Source: Thermoplasmatales archaeon (GTDB lineage: Archaea; Thermoplasmatota; E2; UBA202; DSCA01). From it: a stretch of 20,430 bases of DNA. Numbering within the stretch: the stretch's first letter is position 1; each line of letters begins with the position of its first letter. The DNA lies in NCBI GenBank assembly GCA_011049295.1, contig DSCA01000093.1, positions 1-20,430 of the forward strand. Direction: 5' to 3'. The notes below the pieces were generated by a model. That model was not told where the DNA came from. It ran no database searches and worked only from the letters and a program-made list of their open reading frames with translations. Position numbers and translations under genes: made by a program. This document shows positions 6,474 through 13,637 of this stretch, piece by piece.

Positions 6474-7592
6474 CTAGGCAGGAACGTCCCTGGTGTTGAA
6501 TGCCCACAGCGCCATTCCCAGGAGCACCGCGGCCACCGCGCCGAGCACCACGAAGTCTCCCCATCTGAAAACGCCGTCCAGGATGGGGGCTGCATAGTCC
6601 CAGTAGTGGAAGATGCTGATGCTCTTCATCCAGGCCAGGGAGGAGGTGTAGTTGCCGAAGGTGTACAGGAAAAACTGGGCGAACACGGCGGCAAAGGTTA
6701 CTCCCATGCCCACCTTGACCTTCTGGAACAGGACGGCGGCCAGCATACCCACGGCGGCAACGCTCAGCAGGAAGGGAAGACAGCCGAAGAGGGACAGAAA
6801 CACGGCCCGGGCTGATACTTCCTCCAGGGCCCCGATGCCGGCAATCCCCGCCACCAGTCCCCCGGTGGCCACCAGGATGACGTACAGGGAGATGACGGAG
6901 AGGGACAGAAATTTTTCCAGCAGATAGCGGCGGCGGGAGATGGGGGTGGAGAGGTAGATGTCCATGCGCCGGTTTTCGAAGTCTCCGGCGACCACGGACA
7001 CCGACAGGTAGGCCACAAACAGCCCGGCCAGCATCCACCACCAGCTGAAAAACTCCAGGATGATGAAGCCGTCGACCTGCAGCGGATTGATGTCCCGGCC
7101 CCGGGAGAATCCCTGGTAGGCGGGGTTGTCCAGGAGCTCCTGGAAGGGATTGCTGGGGTCCCCGGTGGTGGCGATGCCGATCAGCCTCCGCTGGGCGGTG
7201 AACAGGTCGGCCAGGGAGGCATTGCTCACGTTGGTGAACAGGGCCAGCACGGCGTAGTACCGCTTGTCCTCAAAGTCCCGGGGGAAGGAGAGGGCCGTCT
7301 GGTTGCCCAGATACTTGACCTGAGAGGTGAGAAAAGTGGAGGAGTTGTCCTCCAGGACCAGGTAGAGGGTGGCATTCTTCTCGGGCTCCCAAGAGAGGTT
7401 GACCAGGGTTCCCTGCTGCTCCGGCACCTGGATGTGGACGCGGCTGGCTCCCTCCAGGTCCTCGGTGAACGATTCCCGGTAGGCGGGCAATATCTGGGGC
7501 ATGCCTGCCGACACCACCAGCACCAGCACGCCGAATATGGCCAGGCCCTTCCAGCCGGAGCGCAGCTCCATGCCGGCGATGGTGCCCCTCAT
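6474..7592 (-). CDS. ABC-2 type transporter permease
   Basis: This 372-aa membrane protein has one hydrophobic segment near the N-terminus (about 13-33), a long extracytoplasmic region with several N-x-S/T sequons (about 35-180), then five or six hydrophobic segments from about residue 183 (WWMLAGLFVAYLSVSVVAGD) to the C-terminus. The cytoplasmic FENRRMDIYLSTPISRRRYLLEKF block is the coupling region typical of ABC-2 permeases. The ATG at 7592 overlaps the stop of the ATPase gene (ATGA), so the two form an exporter unit. The transported substrate is unknown; such pairs often export drugs, lipids or small peptides. Confidence 0.85.
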   Translation of the reverse strand: MRGTIAGMELRSGWKGLAIFGVLVLVVSAGMPQILPAYRESFTEDLEGASRVHIQVPEQQGTLVNLSWEPEKNATLYLVLEDNSSTFLTSQVKYLGNQTALSFPRDFEDKRYYAVLALFTNVSNASLADLFTAQRRLIGIATTGDPSNPFQELLDNPAYQGFSRGRDINPLQVDGFIILEFFSWWWMLAGLFVAYLSVSVVAGDFENRRMDIYLSTPISRRRYLLEKFLSLSVISLYVILVATGGLVAGIAGIGALEEVSARAVFLSLFGCLPFLLSVAAVGMLAAVLFQKVKVGMGVTFAAVFAQFFLYTFGNYTSSLAWMKSISIFHYWDYAAPILDGVFRWGDFVVLGAVAAVLLGMALWAFNTRDVPA

Positions 7593-8521
7593 GCCTGCTC
7601 ACCCCCCGGGTTTTCTGCGGTGCTCTGCTCCCGCTGGTTGCCGTAGTATTTGAGGAACAGCTGCTCCAGGCTGTAGGTGGAGAGCTGCATGTTCAGCACC
7701 TTGTGGCTGGACACGGCCTTGATTACCCGGTCCAGGTTTTCGTGGACGGTGAGCATGATTTTGCCGTCCTCCCGGCGCAGGTCGCTGACCCCCGGCAGGT
7801 CGAACTCCTCCAGGTCCACCGCCTCCCGGAACTCCACCTCCAGCACCTTGCCCGTCTTTTCCTGCAGGGCGGCGATGTCTTCCACCACCTCCAGTCGCCC
7901 CTTGCGGATGATGGCCACCCGGTGGCAGACCTCCTCAACCTCGGCCAGGATGTGGGAGGACATGAAAATGGTGGACCCCCGCTGGTTTTCCTCCCGCAGA
8001 ATGCGGTAGACCTCCTGCTGCATAAGGGGGTCCAGGCCGGCGGTGGGCTCGTCCAGAATCACCAGCTCCTGGTCGGCCATCAGGGCCTGGATGATGCCCA
8101 CTTTTTGTCGGTTGCCCTTGGACAGCTCGTTGGTCTTCCGGCTCAGGTCCAGATCCAGCCGCTCCGCCAGAGAATGCATTTTGTCCGCGTGGCGGCAGTT
8201 GCTGAGGGCCAGCAGGTGCCTCAGATAGGAATCGGTGGTGATCCCGGGGAGGAGGCCGAAGTCCCCCGGCAGATAGCCGGTGCGCTGGCGGATGGCCACC
8301 GCCTGCTGGTGTGAGTCCATGCCGAAGATGTGTATCTGGCCGGCGGTGATGGACAGCAGGTCCAGGCAGCTTCTGAGCGTGGTCGTCTTCCCGGCCCCGT
8401 TAGGGCCAAGGAAACCCATAATTTCGCCCCGGTGAACCTTGAGACTGAGGTTCTGGACGCCCACTACGTTGCCGTAATGCTTCGTCAGATTGTCTATCTC
8501 GATGACTGCTTCCTCGGGCAT
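7589..8521 (-). CDS. ABC-2 type transporter ATPase
   Basis: This 310-aa cytoplasmic ATPase has Walker A GPNGAGKT (residues 39-46), a signature LSKGN (133-137) in place of LSGGQ, Walker B LVILDEP (153-159), and a switch His in SSHILAEVEEVC. The LSKGN form is common among drug- and lantibiotic-type exporters. The C-terminal 90 residues form the extra domain usual in this group. It precedes the permease in the same transcript with a four-base overlap. The ATG at 8521 has a GGTGA ribosome-binding site 4 nt upstream and a TATA-like box about 48 nt upstream, so this message probably has a short leader, unlike most genes here. Confidence 0.92.
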   Translation of the reverse strand: MPEEAVIEIDNLTKHYGNVVGVQNLSLKVHRGEIMGFLGPNGAGKTTTLRSCLDLLSITAGQIHIFGMDSHQQAVAIRQRTGYLPGDFGLLPGITTDSYLRHLLALSNCRHADKMHSLAERLDLDLSRKTNELSKGNRQKVGIIQALMADQELVILDEPTAGLDPLMQQEVYRILREENQRGSTIFMSSHILAEVEEVCHRVAIIRKGRLEVVEDIAALQEKTGKVLEVEFREAVDLEEFDLPGVSDLRREDGKIMLTVHENLDRVIKAVSSHKVLNMQLSTYSLEQLFLKYYGNQREQSTAENPGGEQA

Positions 8522-8525
8522 TTTA

Positions 8526-8530
8526 TCACC
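8526..8530 (-). promoter_or_regulatory. Shine-Dalgarno site of the ABC-2 ATPase
   Basis: The minus strand reads GGTGA, 4 nt before the ATG at 8521. It fixes the start and marks this as a leadered message. Confidence 0.6.
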
Positions 8531-8564
8531 GGTGGATATACAGCAGCATCAAGGGACCGTACTT

Positions 8565-8573
8565 GTATTTTTC
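8565..8573 (-). promoter_or_regulatory. TATA-like box of the ABC-2 exporter genes
   Basis: The minus strand reads GAAAAATAC, about 48 nt before the ATG, predicting a leader of roughly 20 nt that contains the GGTGA site. It lies in the 68-bp gap after the RND exporter gene. Confidence 0.35.
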
Positions 8574-8589
8574 CACCACGTTGCGGCCA

Positions 8590-10860
8590 TCATGCATCGT
8601 TTTGCCTCCGTTCAAGCAGCAGCCGGATGAGCGCCGGCAGGAACAGGATGGCGGCGAGGAAGCACAGTATCAGTCCCAGTACCGGTGTCTGCGCCATGGC
8701 CCGCATGCCCGGATGGTCTGCGAACAGCAGCGACGAAAACGCCAGACAGGTCGTCGCCGTCGTCAGAAAGATTGCTTTGCCGGTGCGCTGGACCACCCGG
8801 GGCAGCGAGCCGCGTCCCTCCTCCTTGTAGCGGTGGAGGATGTGGATGCCATCGTCGATGCCGATGCCGATGACCAGGGGAATCATCATGATGGAGATGA
8901 TGTTCAGCGATACGCCGAGATAGCTGCTCAGCCCCACGAGGCCGCCGATGCCGAATAGCACGGGGACCAGCGCCAGGAGTGCATACGCGGGGCTGCGCTT
9001 TCTGAAGCCGATGTACACGATGGCGAGGATGGGCATCGCCGCGACGACCGAGACACGCATCACGTCGTCTGTCATCGCCGTCATGATGTCCGGGTATGCT
9101 ATCGCCTGGCCCACGACGTCGTCGTTGACCTGCTCCATCTTTACGAGCAGCGCCTCCCGGTAGCTTTGGTCGTAGATATCGCCCTTCGCGGTCACCCGGA
9201 TGAGAAACACGGGACCTTGCGGGCGTTCTGCCACCCAGTCCCGGCGTATGTGCTCGGGCAGGTCCCGCCAGGTCATCTCAGTGACGTTCAGCCAGGGCAG
9301 CGTTGCAAGTGAGGGATGCAGCTGCTTCGCCTGTTTTATGACGGCCAGATTGTCGCTTTGATTTCTCGGGAGATACTCAAGGATTGATTCCACGGTCATG
9401 AGCTCATCTATGCTGCGAAATCCCTGCACGTCGTCGACCAGCTCGTTGTATGAGCCCGCGGTGCACAGCAGGAAATCCTCTGAATAATTGAAGTTTGCTT
9501 TGACTTTTTCCAGCTGTCGGTATGCCTGGGTGTCCGTGGGCTGCAGTTCGTGCAGGTCGCCCGTGACCGATGCCCGGGGAACGCTTGCTGCAAAAAACCC
9601 GCCGATGACGACGAGCAGCACGGCGAGCACCACCGCATGGTGCGCCGAGAATCTGCCGACGGCTCCTAGGAAGGTAAACCTGCCTTGCTTTGCTATTTTG
9701 CTGCAGAGCCGTCCCACCCTGAGGCGGAGCGCCACCAGCGCGGGCAGCATGAACAACACGCAGCCCAGATTGACGAGCAGGCCGATGGCGAGCACGAGAC
9801 CCATTTCCTGCAGTCCCTGGGTTCTGCCGAAGAACAGCGCGCCGAATGCGGTGGTCGTGGTCAGCGTGCCGAGAATGATGGCTTTGCCGGTGTGTACCAA
9901 GGTCTGTCCGAAGGCCTGTACGACGTCGTTTCGGTGTTCCATTTCCTCCATGAACCTGGTGAGCATGTGGATGCTGAAGTCGATGCCCAGACCGAGAACG
10001 AGCACGGCGAACACCATCGCTATCATGCCCATGGCCCCGAACACGAGATGGAGAATGCCGGCGGTGATGATGATGCTGCAGAGCAGCGGGATGAGCGACA
10101 GCACGGGGAGCGAGATGCTTTTGAAGGCGAGGAACAGCAGGATGAAGATGAGGACGAAGGTGATAATCGTGGCCAGATACATATCGTTCAATGCCATCTG
10201 GTCTCCCTCGTAGTCCATGACCATGAACCCGCCGGTGACGCCGATGTTGAGACCGTCGTACCGCTGTTTGCTTGCCTGCACCTCGTCGACGGTGTCGTGC
10301 AGGCCGTCGAACACCCTGGTGCGAGTTTCGGCGCTGTCGATGGTGACGCTGAGTATGAGGTTCAGCAGATAGATGTTGCCGTTTTCGGAGACGATGTAGG
10401 CGGGCTGGTTCATCTGCTGCACCAGCTGCTGGTAGGTATCATTTGCCGATGCAGTCGTTATATTGGGGTCGAGCAGGAAGGAAAGGTGTTCCGCTGGCAG
10501 GTAAAGCAGCGATTTTTGTCCAGCGAAGTCGAGATTGGCAGTATATCTAATGTCGGTGAACCAGTCATTTTTTCCCAGCTGTGCTGCTAGCTGCTGCAGA
10601 TACTGCTCGGCAGTGCTTCGGTTGCTGGCAGTGCAGTCCACGACGACCGTGACCAGATTCTGCTCGCCGAAGGTTTCGCTCAGGTTTTGCAGTTCGGCCA
10701 GCTCGCCGGGCGGATTGTCCCCGAACGCTGATTCTACGCTGGTGTCGATGGAGAGTTGCGACGCCGGCAGGAGAAACAGGCCTGTGATGAGGAGCGCTGC
10801 CGCCAGCGTTATCCAGGGGTGTCTGCTTGACGTCATGGCGATGGTGGCGAGCGGATTCAC
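8590..10860 (-). CDS. RND/MMPL-superfamily exporter
   Basis: This protein of about 756 aa is an internally duplicated RND permease: a first hydrophobic segment (about 17-34), a large extracytoplasmic domain (about 35-225), five or six membrane segments, then a second such unit. The duplicated membrane motifs LGLGIDFSIHMLTRFMEE and IGIGIDDGIHILHRYKEE carry the conserved Asp residues of proton relay in this superfamily. Size and layout match the HAE3/MMPL group of archaea and actinobacteria, which move lipids or other hydrophobic molecules outward. The start is uncertain: GTG at 10860 is the first possible in frame, and ATG at 10836 (residue 9) is an alternative. It lies 97 bp downstream of the tetR-type gene, with an operator-like palindrome between them. 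Confidence 0.88.
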   Translation of the reverse strand: MNPLATIAMTSSRHPWITLAAALLITGLFLLPASQLSIDTSVESAFGDNPPGELAELQNLSETFGEQNLVTVVVDCTASNRSTAEQYLQQLAAQLGKNDWFTDIRYTANLDFAGQKSLLYLPAEHLSFLLDPNITTASANDTYQQLVQQMNQPAYIVSENGNIYLLNLILSVTIDSAETRTRVFDGLHDTVDEVQASKQRYDGLNIGVTGGFMVMDYEGDQMALNDMYLATIITFVLIFILLFLAFKSISLPVLSLIPLLCSIIITAGILHLVFGAMGMIAMVFAVLVLGLGIDFSIHMLTRFMEEMEHRNDVVQAFGQTLVHTGKAIILGTLTTTTAFGALFFGRTQGLQEMGLVLAIGLLVNLGCVLFMLPALVALRLRVGRLCSKIAKQGRFTFLGAVGRFSAHHAVVLAVLLVVIGGFFAASVPRASVTGDLHELQPTDTQAYRQLEKVKANFNYSEDFLLCTAGSYNELVDDVQGFRSIDELMTVESILEYLPRNQSDNLAVIKQAKQLHPSLATLPWLNVTEMTWRDLPEHIRRDWVAERPQGPVFLIRVTAKGDIYDQSYREALLVKMEQVNDDVVGQAIAYPDIMTAMTDDVMRVSVVAAMPILAIVYIGFRKRSPAYALLALVPVLFGIGGLVGLSSYLGVSLNIISIMMIPLVIGIGIDDGIHILHRYKEEGRGSLPRVVQRTGKAIFLTTATTCLAFSSLLFADHPGMRAMAQTPVLGLILCFLAAILFLPALIRLLLERRQNDA

Positions 10861-10885
10861 TCCATTCTTTTTTTATTGGATGGTT

Positions 10886-10893
10886 TCATATTA
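10886..10893 (-). promoter_or_regulatory. TATA-like box of the RND exporter
   Basis: The minus strand reads TAATATGA, centred about 29 nt before the GTG start. A second AT-rich stretch, AATAAAAAAAG at 10867-10877, would instead suit a start at the ATG 10836. The sequence does not decide between them. Confidence 0.35.
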
Positions 10894-10907
10894 CCGCCTC
10901 TGTGTTG

Positions 10908-10924
10908 ATTGACTGCCGGTCAAT
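10908..10924. promoter_or_regulatory. Operator-like palindrome before the RND exporter
   Basis: ATTGACTGCCGGTCAAT, with 6-bp perfect outer arms. The core TGACTGCCGGTCA matches the core of the palindrome before the tetR-type gene (TGACTGTCAGTCA) at 11 of 13 positions. It lies about 15 bp upstream of the exporter's TATA-like box. Confidence 0.6.
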
Positions 10925-10932
10925 ATCGGCAC

Positions 10933-10942
10933 ATAAAAAAAA
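10933..10942 (-). terminator. Oligo-T terminator after the tetR-type gene
   Basis: The minus strand has eight or more consecutive T about 16 nt after the tetR-type stop codon, the usual archaeal form of intrinsic termination. It implies that the exporter is largely transcribed from its own promoter. Confidence 0.4.
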
Positions 10943-10957
10943 GGGATTACCGGGATT

Positions 10958-11641
10958 TCACCCGTCATGGGCACCCTTCTCGGTGAACTGCATTGATTCG
11001 TCCATCATGTCGAGCACGCCCGGCGTTATCTCCTGATACACGGACGTGACCGATCCTTTCTCGGCTCCGAGCACGCGCTCCATCATGTCGCCGGCGGCTA
11101 TCATTTTGGTGCGAAGGGCATCGTCCTGCAGGTCATCTGGCGAGGACAGGAAAAACCGCATGCCGTTGAAGATGAACTCGACCGCCTCGCGGGGATACGG
11201 GGTGTCGAAGCGGCCAGTGGTGACGCCTTCCTCGACGATCTCGGTGAGCAGCGGCGTTATCTTGTCGAGGGCGCGCTGCATCCACTTGTGGTAAAACAGG
11301 CGGTTTTGTTCCTGGAGCATGTACCCGATGAGGTACGGCCTGTCTTTTTTGAGAACGAACATCTGTTGTACAAAGCGGTGGAATTTTTCCAGCGGCGTTC
11401 CATCCCCGTGCACGATGGCGCTGAGCCGCCGCCTGCTCTCCTGGACCAGGTGCTCGATGATGGCGTCCAGCACGTCTTCCTTGGAATCGAAGTAGTAGTA
11501 GAAGAGTCCGTGGGCCACGCCCACCCGGTTGACGATGTGGCTGACCGAGGTGTTCTGGTACCCCTTTTCCATGAACAGGGTTTCCGCTGCCCTGATGAAT
11601 TCCTGGCGGCGTTCCCCCGGTTTTTTCACGCTGCGGGCCAT
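10958..11641 (-). CDS. TetR/AcrR-family transcriptional repressor
   Basis: This 227-aa regulator has an N-terminal HTH domain: RRQEFIRAAETLFMEKGYQN (residues about 11-30), TSVSHIVNRVGVAHGLFYYY and FDSKEDVLDAII, the canonical TetR pattern including the glycine-bearing turn and the aromatic YYYF of the recognition helix. The remainder is an all-helical ligand and dimerisation domain. The gene precedes the RND exporter on the same strand, as is common for repressors of efflux pumps. A 21-bp palindrome lies 7 bp upstream of the ATG, and a related one lies before the exporter, so autorepression and control of the pump are likely. The inducer is unknown. Confidence 0.92.
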   Translation of the reverse strand: MARSVKKPGERRQEFIRAAETLFMEKGYQNTSVSHIVNRVGVAHGLFYYYFDSKEDVLDAIIEHLVQESRRRLSAIVHGDGTPLEKFHRFVQQMFVLKKDRPYLIGYMLQEQNRLFYHKWMQRALDKITPLLTEIVEEGVTTGRFDTPYPREAVEFIFNGMRFFLSSPDDLQDDALRTKMIAAGDMMERVLGAEKGSVTSVYQEITPGVLDMMDESMQFTEKGAHDG

Positions 11642-11647
11642 GGTTTC

Positions 11648-11668
11648 ACTGACTGACTGTCAGTCAGT
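11648..11668. promoter_or_regulatory. 21-bp palindromic operator of the tetR-type gene
   Basis: Ten-base arms (ACTGACTGAC and GTCAGTCAGT) around a central T are perfectly complementary. It lies between the TATA-like box at 11681-11690 and the ATG at 11641 and covers the predicted transcription start near 11659, an ideal position for autorepression. Confidence 0.75.
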
Positions 11669-11680
11669 AAGCGGTAGGTC

Positions 11681-11690
11681 ATATTTATAT
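11681..11690 (-). promoter_or_regulatory. TATA-like box of the tetR-type gene
   Basis: ATATAAATAT on the minus strand, 13 bp upstream of the operator palindrome and centred 44 nt before the ATG, giving a leader of about 18 nt. Confidence 0.55.
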
Positions 11691-11725
11691 CTTCCCTCAC
11701 ACTCCATCAGCGACTCAAAAATATA

Positions 11726-12130
11726 TCAGCCGGAAGCGGTTATCACCAGCTCCCCGTGCTTCACTCCCCTCAGGGCCGTGATGCGGTCGGCCAGGGTGCG
11801 CACCCGCCCCGCCTCCCCCCGAATCACCAGCACCTCCAGGCAGGCATGCGCATCCAGGTGAACATGCAGGGTGGACAGAATCTCCGCCAGGTGGTGATGC
11901 TCCAGGTGGAGCAAATTGCTGGTGACGGTGCTGCGGTCGTGGTCATAGACAATGGTCAGGGTTCCCACCACCTCTCCCTCCTCTGACTCTGCCCGCTCCG
12001 CCAGGATAAAGGAGCGCACCAGGTCCCGGATGGCCTCGGAGCGGTTGGCATAGCCCTTGGCCCTGATGACGTGGTCAAAGTCGCGCAGCAGATCCGGCTC
12101 AAAGGAAACCCCTACTCTCTCCACGGCCAT
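11726..12130 (-). CDS. nikR: NikR-type nickel-responsive regulator
   Basis: This 134-aa protein has an N-terminal ribbon-helix-helix (VERVGVSFEPDLLRDFDHV... GYANRSEAIRDLVRSF) followed by an ACT-like ligand domain, the NikR architecture and length. The nickel ligands of E. coli NikR (His76, His87, His89, Cys95) align with His78, His89, His91 and Cys97 here, in HHHLAEILSTLHVHLDAHAC, so all four are kept. It should repress transcription when nickel is bound. It is divergent from the metal transporter genes, with 108 bp between start codons; the paired 7-bp elements in that gap are candidate NikR sites. The ATG at 12130 has no better alternative nearby. Confidence 0.93.
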   Translation of the reverse strand: MAVERVGVSFEPDLLRDFDHVIRAKGYANRSEAIRDLVRSFILAERAESEEGEVVGTLTIVYDHDRSTVTSNLLHLEHHHLAEILSTLHVHLDAHACLEVLVIRGEAGRVRTLADRITALRGVKHGELVITASG

Positions 12131-12131
12131 G

Positions 12132-12138
12132 GTAACAC
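12132..12138. promoter_or_regulatory. GTAACAC element next to the nikR start
   Basis: GTAACAC, the reverse complement of the GTGTTAC elements on the transporter side. With flanking bases, GTAACACCA (12132-12140) forms a 9-bp inverted repeat with TGGTGTTAC (12201-12209). It lies between the predicted nikR transcription start and its ATG. Confidence 0.45.
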
Positions 12139-12153
12139 CATCAACCGCTAAAA

Positions 12154-12180
12154 GTGCTACTATTATTTTAATGTTGCTAC
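12154..12180. promoter_or_regulatory. Paired elements flanking the nikR TATA-like box
   Basis: GTGCTAC (12154-12160) and TTGCTAC (12174-12180) are direct repeats offset by exactly 20 bp. Between them, on the minus strand, lies the TATA-like CATTAAAATAATA (12161-12173), centred about 36 nt before the nikR ATG. A protein on both elements would block TBP/TFB access to the nikR promoter. Confidence 0.55.
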
Positions 12181-12202
12181 CAAAGAATTATATGCTTCCG
12201 TG

Positions 12203-12229
12203 GTGTTACGAATTAAAAAATAGTGTTAC
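12203..12229. promoter_or_regulatory. Paired elements flanking the transporter TATA-like box
   Basis: GTGTTAC at 12203-12209 and again at 12223-12229, offset by exactly 20 bp, with the TATA-like ATTAAAAAAT between them. The box is centred about 24 nt before the GTG start at 12239, indicating a leaderless message. The same arrangement occurs at 12154-12180, so a common repressor, most simply NikR, is likely. Confidence 0.6.
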
Positions 12230-12238
12230 GGTGATGCC

Positions 12239-13210
12239 GTGAAAGCAATCTTATACATAACCCTGGGGGTACTCTTTCTTACCCCGCTCCTTCCGCTCCC
12301 CTCTGCCCACGCCCACCAGCAGTCTTCCCCGCACGTGGTCTGCACCAACGCCATCCTGGCAGACTTCACTTCGCAGTTGCTGAACGGCACCCACAGCACC
12401 ATTGACCATATCATGCCCGCCGGTGCCTGCCCCTCTCACTTTGACACCCGCCCCAGCGACGTGCAACGCATCGCCTCTGCCGATATCATTGTCTCCCTGG
12501 GATGGGAGCCCTGGCTCCAGGACCTCCTCGACGCCTCCGGAGCCTCCGCCGCGCTCATCACCTGTGCCGGCCTTGGCGAGTGGAACCTCCCAGAGGGAGC
12601 ACGGAGCTACGTAAGCACGCTCGCCGGCCAACTGTCCGCCGTGTTTCCTGATCACCGGGACCTCATCAGAGAAAACGCTGCCTCGTATCTTCACCGCATT
12701 AACCATACGGCAGCCCATCTTCAGGAGCTGATGGCCAGCCACGGCTTCACCGGCGCCAAGGTGGTCTGCATGGAGTGGCAGCAGGCATTCGCATCGTGGC
12801 TTGGCCTCAACGTCACTGCCTCCTACGGCCCGCCGGAGAGTCTGTCCACGGGCGCCATGCTCAACATCTCCCGTGCGGCCTCCGCCCCGGGGGTCTGCGC
12901 GGTCATTGACAATCTGCAGAGTGGTACCTCCTTCGGGGCCTCTGTGGCTGCAGATGCACGGATATCCCACGTGGTTGTCACCAACTTTCCCGGTGCCATC
13001 CCCGGTACCGAAACCTATCTCCAGATGCTGGCCTACAACACCGACCAGATTGTTGCCGGCCTCTCCGCCCATGCCTACAAGCAGGGAGACATCAGCGAGT
13101 TGGAAGGCCGCATATCCTCCCTCACCCTGCAGAGGGACGTAATGCTCACTCTGACCCTTATCTGTGCCGGCCTGGCCCTCGCCTTTTTTGTTCTCTACCG
13201 GAGGAAATAG
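12239..13210 (+). CDS. TroA/ZnuA-like metal-binding protein with C-terminal membrane anchor
   Basis: The 323-aa protein starts with GTG at 12239, placed 24 nt after a TATA-like box. It has a signal peptide (residues about 1-26, ending AHAH), a TroA-like cluster A-1 substrate-binding domain (33-280) with PSHFDTRPSDVQRIASADIIV (one usual metal-ligand His, His67) and YLQMLAYNTDQIVAGL near the end, then a short helix and a membrane segment (301-320) followed by RRK. The second metal-ligand region, usually HDAFGYF-like, reads MEWQQAFASWLGL here, so a His is missing. Cys35, 64, 109, 177 and 220 lie in the extracellular part. It is presumably the outward-facing metal receptor for the ATPase and permease downstream. 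Nickel is suggested by the nikR context rather than by homology. Confidence 0.85.
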   Translation: MKAILYITLGVLFLTPLLPLPSAHAHQQSSPHVVCTNAILADFTSQLLNGTHSTIDHIMPAGACPSHFDTRPSDVQRIASADIIVSLGWEPWLQDLLDASGASAALITCAGLGEWNLPEGARSYVSTLAGQLSAVFPDHRDLIRENAASYLHRINHTAAHLQELMASHGFTGAKVVCMEWQQAFASWLGLNVTASYGPPESLSTGAMLNISRAASAPGVCAVIDNLQSGTSFGASVAADARISHVVVTNFPGAIPGTETYLQMLAYNTDQIVAGLSAHAYKQGDISELEGRISSLTLQRDVMLTLTLICAGLALAFFVLYRRK

Positions 13211-13211
13211 C

Positions 13212-13637
13212 ATGGACGACACGCTGCGCCGCATCGAACGGTTTCACGGACACCTCGGCCCCTACGTGGTCATCGGCTACCGCATGGGGCTCCTGTCCAA
13301 CCAGATTCTCGGCGACAATCCCTTTGCAAAAAGCGCCGTGACCTGGACCGGTACTACCCCCCCGGTATCCTGCATTATCGACGGCATACAGCTGTCCTCC
13401 GGATGCACGCTGGGAAAGGGCAACATCACCGTGCACGACGGCGGCATACCGGCGGCCCAATTCACCGATCCCGCGGGCACCTCGCTGCGCATCACCCTCA
13501 AGCCGGCCGTCCGCCAGGAAATAGAAAGCCAGGTGACGGAGGACAACATGAGGGACTACTCGGCGGATATCTATAGCCGTCACCACGACCAGCTGTTTGA
13601 CGTGAGCATCGAAAAAAATGAGTGCCAACACCAGTGA
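13212..13637 (+). CDS. Short FmdE-like protein within the metal-transport operon
   Basis: The 141-aa protein starts at the ATG 13212, just after GGAGGA and 2 nt past the preceding stop. It is a stand-alone FmdE domain (family named after a protein of the formylmethanofuran dehydrogenase operon): RIERFHGHLGPYVVIGYRMG at 8-26, and Cys54 and Cys65 in SCIIDGIQLSSGCTLGKGN. The Cys that usually follows HGH is Gly16 here, whereas the FmdE domain of the fusion protein downstream has it (Cys170). The 11-residue Cys-Cys spacing is the same in both. It lacks the C-terminal zinc ribbon. Its position between the binding-protein and ATPase genes suggests a metal-handling accessory role; catalysis is not indicated. 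Its last 20 bp overlap the ATPase gene. Confidence 0.85.
   Translation: MDDTLRRIERFHGHLGPYVVIGYRMGLLSNQILGDNPFAKSAVTWTGTTPPVSCIIDGIQLSSGCTLGKGNITVHDGGIPAAQFTDPAGTSLRITLKPAVRQEIESQVTEDNMRDYSADIYSRHHDQLFDVSIEKNECQHQ

Noticed and set aside
13164..13211. Longer start for the short FmdE-like gene
   Set aside because: The extra residues are a shadow of the membrane anchor of the preceding gene; the ATG at 13212 follows GGAGGA and begins right before the conserved domain.
12251..13234. Long open frame on the minus strand opposite the metal-binding protein gene
   Set aside because: The composition is Gly/Val/Arg-rich without domain motifs, while the plus frame has a signal peptide and TroA-like motifs.
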